This document shows positions 1 through 8,915 of a stretch of 64,000 bases of DNA, in pieces. Position 1 is the first letter of the stretch; each line of letters starts with the position of its first letter. Origin of the DNA: DRTC01 sp964521025 (GTDB lineage: Bacteria; Cloacimonadota; Cloacimonadia; Cloacimonadales; TCS61); contig CAZFPK010000005.1 in assembly GCA_964521025.1 (NCBI GenBank), forward strand, positions 1 to 64,000. The letters run 5' to 3'. Below the pieces are notes generated by a model. That model saw only the letters and a program-made list of their open reading frames with translations. It was not told the DNA's origin and ran no database searches. The position numbers and the translations under genes are program-made.

Positions 1-188
1 TATCAACAGATTCGATGAGCAAGTTGCGTTAATTTGAAGTGGGAAATGTTAGTTATATTATTAAACAAACTTAAACAATGTCGTTGCATCTATTTCTTCT
101 AAATTATTAAGTGTACGCTCTCGATTTTGGATAATATGCGTAATTTGTAATTGATTTTTTTCTCATTTTTAAGAAATTTCAGATTCAC

Positions 189-494
189 TCATAAACTATT
201 TTCCTTATCCGGTTCATAAACCAAAACTCGTTTGTTATTTTTTCTCCAGTCAAAATATGCGTCTTTAACTTCCATTAACCATAATATTTTCCGGTCTTCA
301 TTAACAAAAGTCAAGACATCGAGGTAATGCATTCTCCCGTCTTTTCCCTTAAAACTCTTCTGCGGAAGTTCGACCGTGATTTTACCTGCCCTGTTAATGA
401 TCGTAATCTCATTTATAAAAATCCCTTGAGCAACTTCAATAATCGCTCGTGCTTCCACAATTCCGGAACTAACATCTCTGAATTTTATATCCAT
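189..494 (-). CDS. SpoVG-like domain protein
   Basis: A 101-residue protein when started at the ATG at 494, which has GAGG five bases upstream; a longer frame would overlap the phosphofructokinase gene. Residues about 1-75 resemble the SpoVG fold: short strands, then VELPQKSFKGKDGRMHYLDV, which matches the family pattern of a conserved proline-lysine strand and a D/F-R-D-I-type strand. SpoVG proteins are small nucleic-acid-binding regulators. The C-terminal 25 residues (DWRKNNKRVLVYEPDKENSL) are an extension not typical of SpoVG. The gene starts 7 bases after the phosphofructokinase stop and that TGA overlaps the ribosome binding site, so translation is probably coupled. The family call rests on pattern resemblance only. 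Confidence 0.6.
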   Translation of the reverse strand: MDIKFRDVSSGIVEARAIIEVAQGIFINEITIINRAGKITVELPQKSFKGKDGRMHYLDVLTFVNEDRKILWLMEVKDAYFDWRKNNKRVLVYEPDKENSL

Positions 495-501
495 ATCAAC
501 C

Positions 502-1698
502 TCATAACTGACCAATTTCCTGCAACATTTTTTGAAACCAAACCTTTTTGAAATCAAACGGTTTTCCACCTTTTATCCGTCCGAATTTAATACATTTTAA
601 TTTATTATCATTTTCATCCAAACCGACAACTCCGCTTTGTCCATCCAAACCGCATTGCACAGCAAGATCCGCAGTTCTGAAAATCAAATCCAGATCCTTT
701 TTATTGGGAGCAGCAGAACGGGCAAAATATCCGCTTTTCTGAACGAGAACTTTTTCCGCTTTCAGCATCTTGGCAAATCTTTTCGCGAACCATTGCCCGG
801 GATTGATCTTATCCAAACGGACATGTCCAAAAGCATCACGAATGACCTCTTCCCCGTTCGCGTCCATTTCCGCAACAATACTTTCAACTCCCGCTCCTTC
901 GCTCAAGAAAATATTTACTCCGTCTTTTTCGTCCATTATTTTATTTAATCTTTCTGCTTCGTTGGAAATATCCAATTCCATTTCCGGGATATAAATCGCA
1001 TCAATATCCCAACGCTCTTTGAAAAGTAAGATATCCGGCAGGAATGATTTCTTTTCCAGCCTTTTCCGATATTCCAGAGCTGTTGCCGCAGTTAACCAAC
1101 CGCAATTCCTGCCCATAACTTCATGAATTATCAATTGCCTGGAACTGGTCGTGTTCTCATTGGCAACATTTTCAAAGAAGAATGCTCCCTGCTCGGCAGC
1201 AGTCCAAGCACCTAAAGTTTGCTGGATTGGATAAACATCGTTATCAACAGTTTTGGGAATACCGACGACTGTAAGTTTATATCCGCTTTTTGCCAGATAT
1301 TTAACTAATTCAGCTGCTCCGGTGTTGGTATCATCCCCTCCGATTGTATGAAGGATTGTGATCCTGTCTTTTTCAAGTTGTTTTGCCGCTACTTGAAATG
1401 GTTCTTCTCCTTCTTTGATATAACCTTTCTTAACGCAATCTTCGACATTGGATAATTTCACGCGGCTGTTCCCGATCACACTTCCACCGTATTCATAAAG
1501 TAGTTCCGCATTGTCCCTTACCTTTTGATTTACTTTAATGGAATTTCCCAGAAGCAGTCCTTTATATCCGTTCAAATAGCCGATTATTTCCGCTTCCGGT
1601 ATTATTTCCGTATATTTTTTTATCAACATTCCGATCGAAGCTGATAGACACGGCGCAATTCCTCCGGCTGTTAAAATTCCGACTTTTGTTCTTAGCAT
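502..1698 (-). CDS. pfp: Pyrophosphate-type 6-phosphofructokinase
   Basis: A 398-residue member of the phosphofructokinase family, catalysing phosphorylation of fructose 6-phosphate in glycolysis. The N-terminal nucleotide/phosphate loop is GILTAGGIAPCLSA. Two diagnostic sites point to pyrophosphate as phosphoryl donor: GGDDTNTG, where the second Asp replaces the Gly of ATP enzymes (GGDGS), and PKTVDND, where Lys replaces the Gly of the ATP-type PGTIDND. The substrate-binding segment is EVMGRNCGWL. This variant works reversibly in glycolysis and gluconeogenesis. It is followed within 7 bases by the SpoVG-like gene. The start ATG at 1698 gives the normal family N-terminus. Confidence 0.92.
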   Translation of the reverse strand: MLRTKVGILTAGGIAPCLSASIGMLIKKYTEIIPEAEIIGYLNGYKGLLLGNSIKVNQKVRDNAELLYEYGGSVIGNSRVKLSNVEDCVKKGYIKEGEEPFQVAAKQLEKDRITILHTIGGDDTNTGAAELVKYLAKSGYKLTVVGIPKTVDNDVYPIQQTLGAWTAAEQGAFFFENVANENTTSSRQLIIHEVMGRNCGWLTAATALEYRKRLEKKSFLPDILLFKERWDIDAIYIPEMELDISNEAERLNKIMDEKDGVNIFLSEGAGVESIVAEMDANGEEVIRDAFGHVRLDKINPGQWFAKRFAKMLKAEKVLVQKSGYFARSAAPNKKDLDLIFRTADLAVQCGLDGQSGVVGLDENDNKLKCIKFGRIKGGKPFDFKKVWFQKMLQEIGQL

Positions 1699-1704
1699 TT
1701 AATT

Positions 1705-1795
1705 CTCCTCTTTTTTGGGAGTGAAGCAACCGTGTTGGTTCATAGCGACAAAGTTGCTTCCCGATCAATGAGATGCAAGCATCTCAAAATGAAAC
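1705..1795. repeat. Intergenic hairpin repeat cluster
   Basis: Upstream of the phosphofructokinase start lies a run of short palindromes: AACC-GTGT-TGGTT, GCGAC-AAA-GTTGC and the perfect GAGATGC-AA-GCATCTC. The surrounding GGGAGTGAAGC and GCTTCCC ends match the compact double-hairpin repeats seen near 34.3 kb and 39.1 kb. It may contribute to the 5 prime leader of the phosphofructokinase mRNA, but its role is unknown. Confidence 0.55.
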
Positions 1796-1852
1796 ATGGT
1801 TGCACTACTCCAAATACGGTCTATCATGACAAGTATTTTTTAACTTTTTAGA

Positions 1853-1889
1853 TAAAAAAAATAGCCCTGAAAATAATTCAGGGCTATTC
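1853..1889 (-). terminator. Rho-independent terminator
   Basis: Read on the minus strand, a perfect 10-bp stem (TAGCCCTGAA / TTCAGGGCTA) with a five-base loop is followed by eight T residues. It lies about 25 bases downstream of the stop of the secreted protein gene at 1912 and has the form of an intrinsic terminator for that gene. Confidence 0.85.
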
Positions 1890-1911
1890 AATTAATTTAT
1901 CTATGAAAAAT

Positions 1912-3942
1912 CTATTCTGTCACAATCATTTTTTTCGTGTAAACTTCAGTTCCGGCTTCCAATTTATAGAAATAAATTCCTGAAGCAACAGCATTACCGA
2001 AATTATCCGTTCTATCCCAGACAAATGAATCTCCTTTTGACGAACCCTGATAAAGAACTTTAATTGTCTGACCTTTTGTATTATAAATCGATAATTTACA
2101 TACTTTTTCTTCGGTCAAACTAAAACTGATCGTTGTTCTATTCGAAACAGGATTAGGATAATTCTGGAATAATCCATACCTTTCAGAATCAGGACCATCA
2201 GGATCTTCACCTTCAATAGGAATTGTTAAGGAAATTGGACCGTAAATATCGGTTTCTCCGGAATTGCTTTGACTTTCGATCCAGTACCAATAGGTTGAAC
2301 CTTCCATAACTTCACTTTCATCGACAAAAACATATTCGGTTGGTTCTGATGTTGTTCCTGCACCATCAATCAATCCGGAGTTTATTTGAATGGATTGCTC
2401 AGCATTTTCACTATCTCCGCGATAGATGTTCCATCCGGCATTTTCTGTTTCGGTTTGCGTCGTCCAATAAAGTGAAAGTGTTCCGGAAGCATATTGGGCA
2501 GTAAATTCGCTCAATGTAACAGCTAATGGTGGTTCTTCAGTAATAGCGATATTGTCTATTTCCCACCAACGAGCAGCATCGTCAGAATAATATTTAAAAG
2601 CCAGATAAATGCTGTTAGCAGGAAGCAAAGAAAGATCGACTGTAGTCGGTGTCCAGGTTTCTTCGACAGGAGGAATAGTGAATGATAACTCAATCCAGGT
2701 AGAACCTGTGGGATCACCTAAACCAGAATAATCGGTGGAATAATATAATCTTAAATAATTGTCCGCATCTTGATTTCCATATCTCCACCATGCATCAAAT
2801 GCTAGTTGTTCATCAGAATAATTACCAAAATTGATGCTTGGTAATATCATCCAATCCTCGTCGATCGGATCAGTGTTAGGATAACCATTTATATTTGCAT
2901 ATCCCGAAGTAACATACCAGTAGTCGTCTCCAGAGACATCATAAGTGTAAATATCACCAAAACCAGAGGAGAAATCTTCATAGTAAGGAATTGTTGTTGT
3001 TGCTGGATCAGTAACCGTATAATTTAATTCTGCTGAAGTTGAACTTTCGGGTACATCATCTTCGGCGTAAACTTCATAATAAACTGTGGTTCCATCAGAC
3101 TGAGCTGGAATGTCAGAATCTGTTGTATATGTATCCCCACCGGAATTTGACATATTGATAGTATTTGTTAAGCTTCCTGAAACCAAGCCCCAATGTAACT
3201 CAACTAAGGTTATCGTTCCGTCTGAATCCGTAACATCGGCTGATACTGAAACTGTTGTTGAGGAGGTGATATCAGCGGCTGGAGTTTGAACAATATTTGC
3301 AATGACAGGAAGTGCATTTCCAAATCCTTGAGTTATGGTTATATTATCTAGATAAATTCCTTCATCATTACTTGTTAGATTATTAAATTGTAAAGTAATA
3401 TCAAGTCCGGAACCGCTAACAGGTATATCTAATCTGGAAAATGTTTCAAAATCACTTCCAACTCCAGTACCATGACCATCAGTTATTGCGGGTAATTCTT
3501 CTCCTACATCACCATCTCCGTCAAAAGCTAAATCTAAAGCTGCTGGTTCGTTATAACCATCATCTGGGATATGTTGAACCCACATCAAGTTTTGATTTGC
3601 TCCACCATCTACAGTAAAAGTAATTAGAAGTTCATCTGTAGAATCCCAATCATTGGTATTTGGTGTAAGAAAGTCGATTGAGAATGAAAATGTAGTTGCT
3701 CCTGTAATATCAATTTGATCTAAAACAATCGATGGGTTACCAGAGATATCCTCAGCAGCCCATAAATAAGTTGCGTTTCCACCAATATCAGGATTTACAC
3801 GATTAAAAACATCAGTAGTACCTGAACCGAAAGTTGTTGAAGGTGTATAACCATCACCTTCTGTTTCAAAATCAATTGTAGTTTGTCCAAAGATTAAAAT
3901 AGTTAAAACCAAAAAACTAAAAACCAAAACTAACTTTTTCAT
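1912..3942 (-). CDS. Secreted MAM-like/choice-of-anchor protein with sorting domain
   Basis: A 676-residue exported protein. The start is the Met of MKKLVLVFSFLVLTILIFGQ, preceded by AGGAGGG; a longer upstream frame is lysine-rich non-signal sequence. After the signal peptide come two jelly-roll-like modules: residues about 20-210 and a choice-of-anchor J type module beginning IPYYEDFSSGFG. Between them is a short Ig-like segment (VSADVTDSDGTITLVELHWG). A fibronectin-like module (LSEFTAQYASGTLSLYW) follows. The last 80 residues form a type IX-like sorting domain: NYPNPVSNRTTISFSL, YNTKGQ, SGIYFYKLEAG and a basic tail. Presumably surface-attached or released; binding partner unknown. The fibronectin-like module closely resembles that of the LamG protein at 36853. 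Confidence 0.85.
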   Translation of the reverse strand: MKKLVLVFSFLVLTILIFGQTTIDFETEGDGYTPSTTFGSGTTDVFNRVNPDIGGNATYLWAAEDISGNPSIVLDQIDITGATTFSFSIDFLTPNTNDWDSTDELLITFTVDGGANQNLMWVQHIPDDGYNEPAALDLAFDGDGDVGEELPAITDGHGTGVGSDFETFSRLDIPVSGSGLDITLQFNNLTSNDEGIYLDNITITQGFGNALPVIANIVQTPAADITSSTTVSVSADVTDSDGTITLVELHWGLVSGSLTNTINMSNSGGDTYTTDSDIPAQSDGTTVYYEVYAEDDVPESSTSAELNYTVTDPATTTIPYYEDFSSGFGDIYTYDVSGDDYWYVTSGYANINGYPNTDPIDEDWMILPSINFGNYSDEQLAFDAWWRYGNQDADNYLRLYYSTDYSGLGDPTGSTWIELSFTIPPVEETWTPTTVDLSLLPANSIYLAFKYYSDDAARWWEIDNIAITEEPPLAVTLSEFTAQYASGTLSLYWTTQTETENAGWNIYRGDSENAEQSIQINSGLIDGAGTTSEPTEYVFVDESEVMEGSTYWYWIESQSNSGETDIYGPISLTIPIEGEDPDGPDSERYGLFQNYPNPVSNRTTISFSLTEEKVCKLSIYNTKGQTIKVLYQGSSKGDSFVWDRTDNFGNAVASGIYFYKLEAGTEVYTKKMIVTE

Positions 3943-4162
3943 ATACCCTCCTAATTTTTTTATTGAAAAATTCTGCTTACCAAAACTCTTTTTAAGGAAA
4001 TATCTGTCAAACACTTTTTTAAATTTTTCCAAATTTTTTTTTATTGATTTTTCAAAAAATTTACTAATCATCAAAATGAGTGGTGATAATCGTGAAAAAC
4101 AAAAAATCATTTACAAAAAAACAGCAAAAATATGTTAGACGAAAAAATTAATTGGAGATTTT

Positions 4163-6751
4163 ATGAAAAATGTAATCTTAATGATCGTTCTTTGTTTTTT
4201 GTGTTTTACTCTTCTTTCCAGCGAGATATTATTCAAAACACTTCCCGACGGAATGGAAATAGCAGTAAAGGAAAACACGAATAACACTTCTGTCGGTTTC
4301 TATTGTTTTGTGAAAACCGGTTCGGTTAATGAAGGAAGATATTTAGGAAAAGGGATTTCTCATTACCTCGAGCATGTTGTTTCCAGTGGTTCGACCAGGT
4401 TCCGCAGCGAAGAAGAATATGAACAAATAGGTAAAGAAATGGGTGCCTTAGTCAATGCTTACACAACTTACGATGCAACTGCTTATCATATTATTGTCGA
4501 TAAACAATACGAGGATGAAGCGTTGAAGATCCTTTCCGAACAAATGCAATTCTGTATTTGTGACTCGATGGAAGTTGCCCGGGAAAAAGAAGTTATCTTA
4601 AAAGAAATTGTTATGCGATCGACACCGTCACGCTCAAAAGTATATCAACGCGCTCAGGAATTGACTTTTCCAAATTCCAACAAAAAATACCCGGTCATCG
4701 GTTACCCGGAATTATTCAAGACGATTTCCCGCGATGAATTGCAGGATTATTACGAACAGAGATATGCTCCCAACAATATGGTTTTTGTCGCAGTTGGTGA
4801 TTTTATCGCAGAAGAGATGATGACCAAACTCGAAAATACATTTCAGGATTTTTCGAGAAAACAATTGGATCCGGTTTATCTTCCGACACAGAATATCAGA
4901 ACCGGCAATCTGGAATTTATCGAAGAATTTGATATTCAGCAGCCAATGGTTTTTATTTCAACAATCATCCCCGGTTCTGACTATGAGGATGCAGTTGCTT
5001 TGAACGGAGCAATGGATATATTGTTTTCCAAAAGAAAATCTCCTATCCGTTATAAATTGATCGAAGAATTGAAACTGGTAAATTATATTTACGGATATGC
5101 AGAAATTTCCAAGAACTCACCCGAAGGAACGGTCAATATCAGGTTTGAAGCCAAAGATCCTGTTCGAGTTCAGGAGATCATCAATATTATCGATGAGGAC
5201 ATTAAGAAGTTTTCTATCTCAGGAATATCTACACGAGATATTGATAACTTTATTACGCGCCGGAAAGCACAAAAACTTCTATCAACTCCTGATGCTGACC
5301 GGGAATGCAATCGGATCGGCTGGAGTTTGATGAGATACGGAATTCCTGATAATTATGAATCTCTCTTGGATCAGTATGAATCTTTGACACCGGAAATTAT
5401 CCAAAATGCTCTCAGAAAACATCTTTTGCCGAAGAATCGAGTTGTATTTTATGCATTTCCAAAAGGTTCGAAATCCGTGTTGGATGAAAAAGAAAAAATT
5501 ATTGCAGAACAAACAGAACCTGAGAAATTCCAATTAAACAAAAACCTGACCTTGATCTATAAGAAAAATACGGAAAAACCGATCATCAGGGGAATTGTTA
5601 GTCTGCCGATAACAGAAGATTATGAAACCAACGAAAATGTTGGAACACTTTCTTTTATGACCAAACTGATGTTCAAAGGCTCCGAAAATTATCATCCGCT
5701 CGATATCTCCGAATGGAAAGAAGACCACGCTGTTACTTTCTGGACATCGGTCGGCACTTTTATGCGGATTACCTTTAAGTGCTTAAAAGATGATTATCCC
5801 AAATTTAAAGACATGCTGTTCGATGCTTTTAACAATCCAACTTTCCCGGAATCGGAAATCAATCTTATCAAAGATGAAATCGTTGAAAACCATAACAGAA
5901 GTCAAAGCAGAGCTGGTTATTTACATAGCGATTTCAGATCGCAGCAATTGTATTCCGGACAGAAAGACGGACTTTCCAAAGAGAAACAAATCGAGATCAT
6001 ACAAAATTTGGATCGACCGGAATTGATCAATCTTCATGATAAATATTTTAGGACAGAAGAAGCTCTAATTACTATCTTCGGTGATCTGGAATTTGAAGAA
6101 GCAGAAGAATATGCGAAAGAGATTTTTAAAAAAATTCCAAAAGGGAAAATCAAAGGCGAAAAAACTTTTTTGAAAGTTCCTGATATTTCCGAAACATTTA
6201 TCAACATTTATGATTTTGAGCAGGTTAACATTAATCTGAACTTCATCGCTCCCAAAATAAATTCTCCTGCTTTTTGGACGATGATGGTGATCGAGAGTAT
6301 TTTGAGAGGTGCTCGCGGAAGACTACATAAAGCTACTCGCGGTGTGAATGATCTGGCATATTTTACTAATGCTTCCTATGACTTTTATCCTAATTATGGA
6401 TTCTTCCGACTAACAAGTCAGACATCCATTGATAAAAAGGATGAATTAATTGAAGTTCTGCAAAACGAAATAAAAAAACTTAAACAGGAAGATATAACTG
6501 TTGATGAAATAAATCTGGCAGTCGAAGAGCAGCAGAAGATCATGGAGACATTCTTAACTGACAATCAGCTTCCTAACTATATGTCTTTTTATGAAATGAT
6601 GGGATTGGGATATGATTTTATTGATAAAAGTTCTGAATTGATGAAGCAGATAACCCCTGAAGATATTAAGCGTGTTGCTAATAAATATTTCAAAAATACT
6701 GCTTTGATCATTTCCGAACCAAATGAAGATGTGGAATTAATGGTGGAATGA
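4163..6751 (+). CDS. M16 (insulinase/pitrilysin-type) zinc peptidase
   Basis: An 862-residue exported protein. The ATG has GGAG nine bases upstream and begins a signal peptide (MKNVILMIVLCFLCFTLLSS). The first M16 domain carries the inverted zinc motif H67-Y-L-E70-H71. Three further M16-type domains follow, the usual two-repeat pitrilysin architecture; the C-terminal half has RGARGRLHKATRGVNDLAYF, like the non-catalytic domain that shapes the chamber. Family members degrade peptides after they enter a closed chamber, and here that would happen in the periplasm. The gene is divergent from the sorting-domain gene at 1912-3942, so the 220 bases between them hold both promoters. Confidence 0.92.
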   Translation: MKNVILMIVLCFLCFTLLSSEILFKTLPDGMEIAVKENTNNTSVGFYCFVKTGSVNEGRYLGKGISHYLEHVVSSGSTRFRSEEEYEQIGKEMGALVNAYTTYDATAYHIIVDKQYEDEALKILSEQMQFCICDSMEVAREKEVILKEIVMRSTPSRSKVYQRAQELTFPNSNKKYPVIGYPELFKTISRDELQDYYEQRYAPNNMVFVAVGDFIAEEMMTKLENTFQDFSRKQLDPVYLPTQNIRTGNLEFIEEFDIQQPMVFISTIIPGSDYEDAVALNGAMDILFSKRKSPIRYKLIEELKLVNYIYGYAEISKNSPEGTVNIRFEAKDPVRVQEIINIIDEDIKKFSISGISTRDIDNFITRRKAQKLLSTPDADRECNRIGWSLMRYGIPDNYESLLDQYESLTPEIIQNALRKHLLPKNRVVFYAFPKGSKSVLDEKEKIIAEQTEPEKFQLNKNLTLIYKKNTEKPIIRGIVSLPITEDYETNENVGTLSFMTKLMFKGSENYHPLDISEWKEDHAVTFWTSVGTFMRITFKCLKDDYPKFKDMLFDAFNNPTFPESEINLIKDEIVENHNRSQSRAGYLHSDFRSQQLYSGQKDGLSKEKQIEIIQNLDRPELINLHDKYFRTEEALITIFGDLEFEEAEEYAKEIFKKIPKGKIKGEKTFLKVPDISETFINIYDFEQVNINLNFIAPKINSPAFWTMMVIESILRGARGRLHKATRGVNDLAYFTNASYDFYPNYGFFRLTSQTSIDKKDELIEVLQNEIKKLKQEDITVDEINLAVEEQQKIMETFLTDNQLPNYMSFYEMMGLGYDFIDKSSELMKQITPEDIKRVANKYFKNTALIISEPNEDVELMVE

Positions 6752-6839
6752 ATAGCCATAAAAAGGAACAAAAAATGAAATGTGAAACCATACAAGATTG
6801 TTCTCAACTCGCACTTGTAGCAAGTCGAGTCCAATCTCT

Positions 6840-6992
6840 GTCATTCCGAGGTTTCTTACTACGGCTTCAAGCGAGGAATCTAAAAAACCTCATCCCCAAT
6901 CCTTCTCCTGCGAGGAGAAGGGAGAAATTGTGGGAATAATTTTATAAGATTCTTCGAGAGAAAAGCATCCGGCAGCTGCCGGACAGAATGAC
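6840..6992. repeat. Interspersed element bounded by GTCATTC / GAATGAC
   Basis: A 153-bp noncoding segment beginning GTCATTCCGAGG and ending CAGAATGAC, so the two ends are inverted repeats. It contains internal palindromes, CTTCTCCTGCGAGGAGAAG and CCGGCAGCTGCCGG. Similar ends bound segments at 53236-53437 and 55281-55550. An apparent 63-codon frame through it (from 6748) has no protein-like features and is not annotated. Confidence 0.6.
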
Positions 6993-7010
6993 ACAAAAAA
7001 ACATGAGCTC

Positions 7011-7796
7011 ATGAAATTAGATAATATCGCAGATTTTCATTTTAAATATGATATACCAATAGTCTGTACTGCTATTCATAACGGACATTTTATCAGTAAA
7101 AATATTGAAAAAAACCTGGCAGTTCCGGAAATTATCAGGCAGAAAGAGGAAGATTCTAATACGGAATTTTTTGCTGAAATCTGTTCAAATAGAATTATTG
7201 GAAGAACCAGCAGGTTCGAGATCGATTTGAATAGAACTCCGGAAAAAACAATTTATCTAAAACCGGAAGAAGCATGGAATTTAAAAGTTAGAAAACGAAC
7301 ACCGACAAAAGCCGAATTCGACCAATCCTTACAGAAATATCGAAAATTCTATGCAGAGGTTGAATCACGATTCCGGAAAATGAAAGACAAATTCGGGGAA
7401 TTTTTTGTTTATGATATACACTCCTACAATTATCGAAGAGAGGGACACGATAAACCTCCCGCTGATCCGGAACTGAATCCGGAAATCATTTTAGGAACAA
7501 ATAATATGCCTGAAAAATGGCTGCCGCTTGTGCATAATATTCAGGATGACTTGCGGGAAATCGATTATTTCGGCAGACAGCTCGATGTACGATTTAATAT
7601 CAAATTCCCGGGTGGAAATTTTTCACGCTGGATCCACAGAACATTTCCTGATTCTGCTTGCTGCGTAGCGATCGAGTTCAAAAAAATATTTATGGAAGAA
7701 TGGAGCGGAGAGATTTTTGAGGATAGGATTTTAAGGTTGAGAGAAGGATTGGAATCGACATTTGAGAAAATTTTGGAGAATTTGAAACAACTTTAA
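7011..7796 (+). CDS. N-formylglutamate amidohydrolase family protein
   Basis: A 261-residue protein of the N-formylglutamate amidohydrolase (HutG2/FGase) family, zinc-dependent amidohydrolases known from histidine degradation. Seen in order: AIHNGHFIS near the N-terminus, SRFEIDLNRTPE (the substrate-binding Asp-Leu-Asn-Arg motif), VYDIHSYNYRREGH (candidate metal ligands) and FPGGNFSRWIH. No other histidine-utilisation gene is nearby, so the physiological substrate is open; many standalone homologues have unassigned roles. The ATG at 7011 has only a weak upstream ribosome site. The gene stands alone between a repeat element and a decayed toxin module. Confidence 0.82.
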   Translation: MKLDNIADFHFKYDIPIVCTAIHNGHFISKNIEKNLAVPEIIRQKEEDSNTEFFAEICSNRIIGRTSRFEIDLNRTPEKTIYLKPEEAWNLKVRKRTPTKAEFDQSLQKYRKFYAEVESRFRKMKDKFGEFFVYDIHSYNYRREGHDKPPADPELNPEIILGTNNMPEKWLPLVHNIQDDLREIDYFGRQLDVRFNIKFPGGNFSRWIHRTFPDSACCVAIEFKKIFMEEWSGEIFEDRILRLREGLESTFEKILENLKQL

Positions 7797-7814
7797 TTAT
7801 GACTCAATTCTATT

Positions 7815-8203
7815 TTATTTTAAGATTTTAATTTGTTTTGATCTCAACATTCTTTCATCTTTTGTGATCAGTATAAAATCATTTACTAAAGCGGTTGCAG
7901 CAATAAATCTAACGGCGGGATCCTGATGCGGAATATCTATAAATCTGCTTTCAATTGCGATTTCATTGGTTAATTCTGCTTCTTCCATTGGACTATTTTC
8001 TAAAGCTTGATAAATCCATTTTTCCGGTGTTGGATGGAGCTTGATTCTGTTCTTTTCTGCTAAATCATACATTCCCAAATGGAAACTGGTGATATGTAAA
8101 ATTCATTACTATTATTTATAAGAATTTCAGTAATATTCGAGTAAGTTTTTCAGGCTCTAATAAACTCCATAACCAGATATGAGTAACTAAACAGGTATTT
8201 CAT
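7815..8203 (-). pseudogene. PIN-domain (VapC-type) toxin, frameshifted remnant
   Basis: PIN toxins are RNases paired with antitoxins. Reading the minus strand from the ATG at 8203 gives MKYLF, then after a frameshift LVTHIWLWSLLEPEKL, then in another frame YISPVSIWE, then in a third frame MYDLAEKNRIKLHPTPEKW and the normal C-terminal part DPAVRFIAATALVNDFILI. The order matches a complete VapC-like protein, but at least three frame changes are needed and the usual LDTH motif reads LVTH, losing the first catalytic Asp. Only the last 87 codons remain an open frame. It overlaps the stop of the upstream decayed antitoxin. Confidence 0.8.
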
Positions 8204-8438
8204 TTTGTTAAAACTTCCCATAAATTTAATTCAGTCACAGGAGAAATAATATCACCAATAATTTTCCCTGAATCTTTCATACAACCTAACCATGAATCAT
8301 TTTTTGAAGAAAAAACAGGGATAATTTTAAAAATAATTTTCCCTTTTTAGCAGTTGCTATTGGTTTATGAGTGTTACTTATCATTTCAATAATATAATTG
8401 AAATTCTTTTTAAACTGTGAAAGTTGTATCTGCTGCAT
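8200..8438 (-). pseudogene. Phd/YefM-type antitoxin, frameshifted remnant
   Basis: The minus strand from the ATG at 8438 (AGGAG upstream) reads MQQIQLSQFKKNFNYIIEMI then SNTHKPIATAKKGK, the typical N-terminal DNA-binding half of Phd/YefM antitoxins. A single frameshift around the run of T/A near 8330 is needed to continue as IPVFSSKNDSWLGCMKDSGK and end ELNLWEVLTK. The stop TGA overlaps the toxin ATG, the usual arrangement of an antitoxin-toxin operon. Without the frameshift the product would be about 79 residues. Confidence 0.8.
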
Positions 8439-8623
8439 TCGTGCTCCTACTTTACTAAAAAATATTATATCCGATTATTATTAGTTTCATAAATAACAAT
8501 CAATACCTATCTTTAAAAAAACAGTTCGTTTGTCAATTTTTTTTCTTGTCATAATATGTAAAAAACATTTTTGGGAATTTGCCTTTGCTGGATTTTTCAA
8601 ATCCAAAAAGTAGCAGAGATTCA

Positions 8624-8696
8624 GCGGATATAGTTCAGCTGGTAGAACATCAGCTTCCCAAGCTGAGTGTCGCGGGTTCGAGTCCCGTTATCCGCT
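8624..8696 (+). tRNA. tRNA-Gly (anticodon CCC)
   Basis: A 73-base cloverleaf: acceptor GCGGATA / TATCCGC, D arm around GTTCAGCTGGTAGAAC, anticodon stem TCAGC / GCTGA with loop TTCCCAA giving CCC, and T arm GCGGG-TTCGAGT-CCCGT. The discriminator is T and CCA is not encoded. It reads GGG glycine codons. A T-rich stretch follows at 8698-8706. Confidence 0.93.
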
Positions 8697-8915
8697 TATT
8701 TTTTTACTGTCCCAAAATTGTCCCACAATAAGTTTTTTTGTATAGTATTCTTTCCAAAGCGATGAATTTAATATTTTCGCTATCTCGCTTTATCCCAGTC
8801 AATTAACGACACACTAATAAAAAGAAGATCGTGAATTTCAAATGGCATAAAATGTGCAATCTATTGTTTGTAGATAGTGCATAGATGTGAAAAGAAAAAT
8901 AATCGAGGAGGTAAG

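Noticed and set aside
6748..6939. 63-codon frame after the M16 peptidase
   Set aside because: It runs through a palindromic interspersed element and has no protein-like features.
8820..8890. Imperfect palindrome TGTGCAATCTA / TAGATAGTGCA as an integration or dif site
   Set aside because: It has several mismatches, and there is no recombinase gene or duplicated tRNA end nearby.
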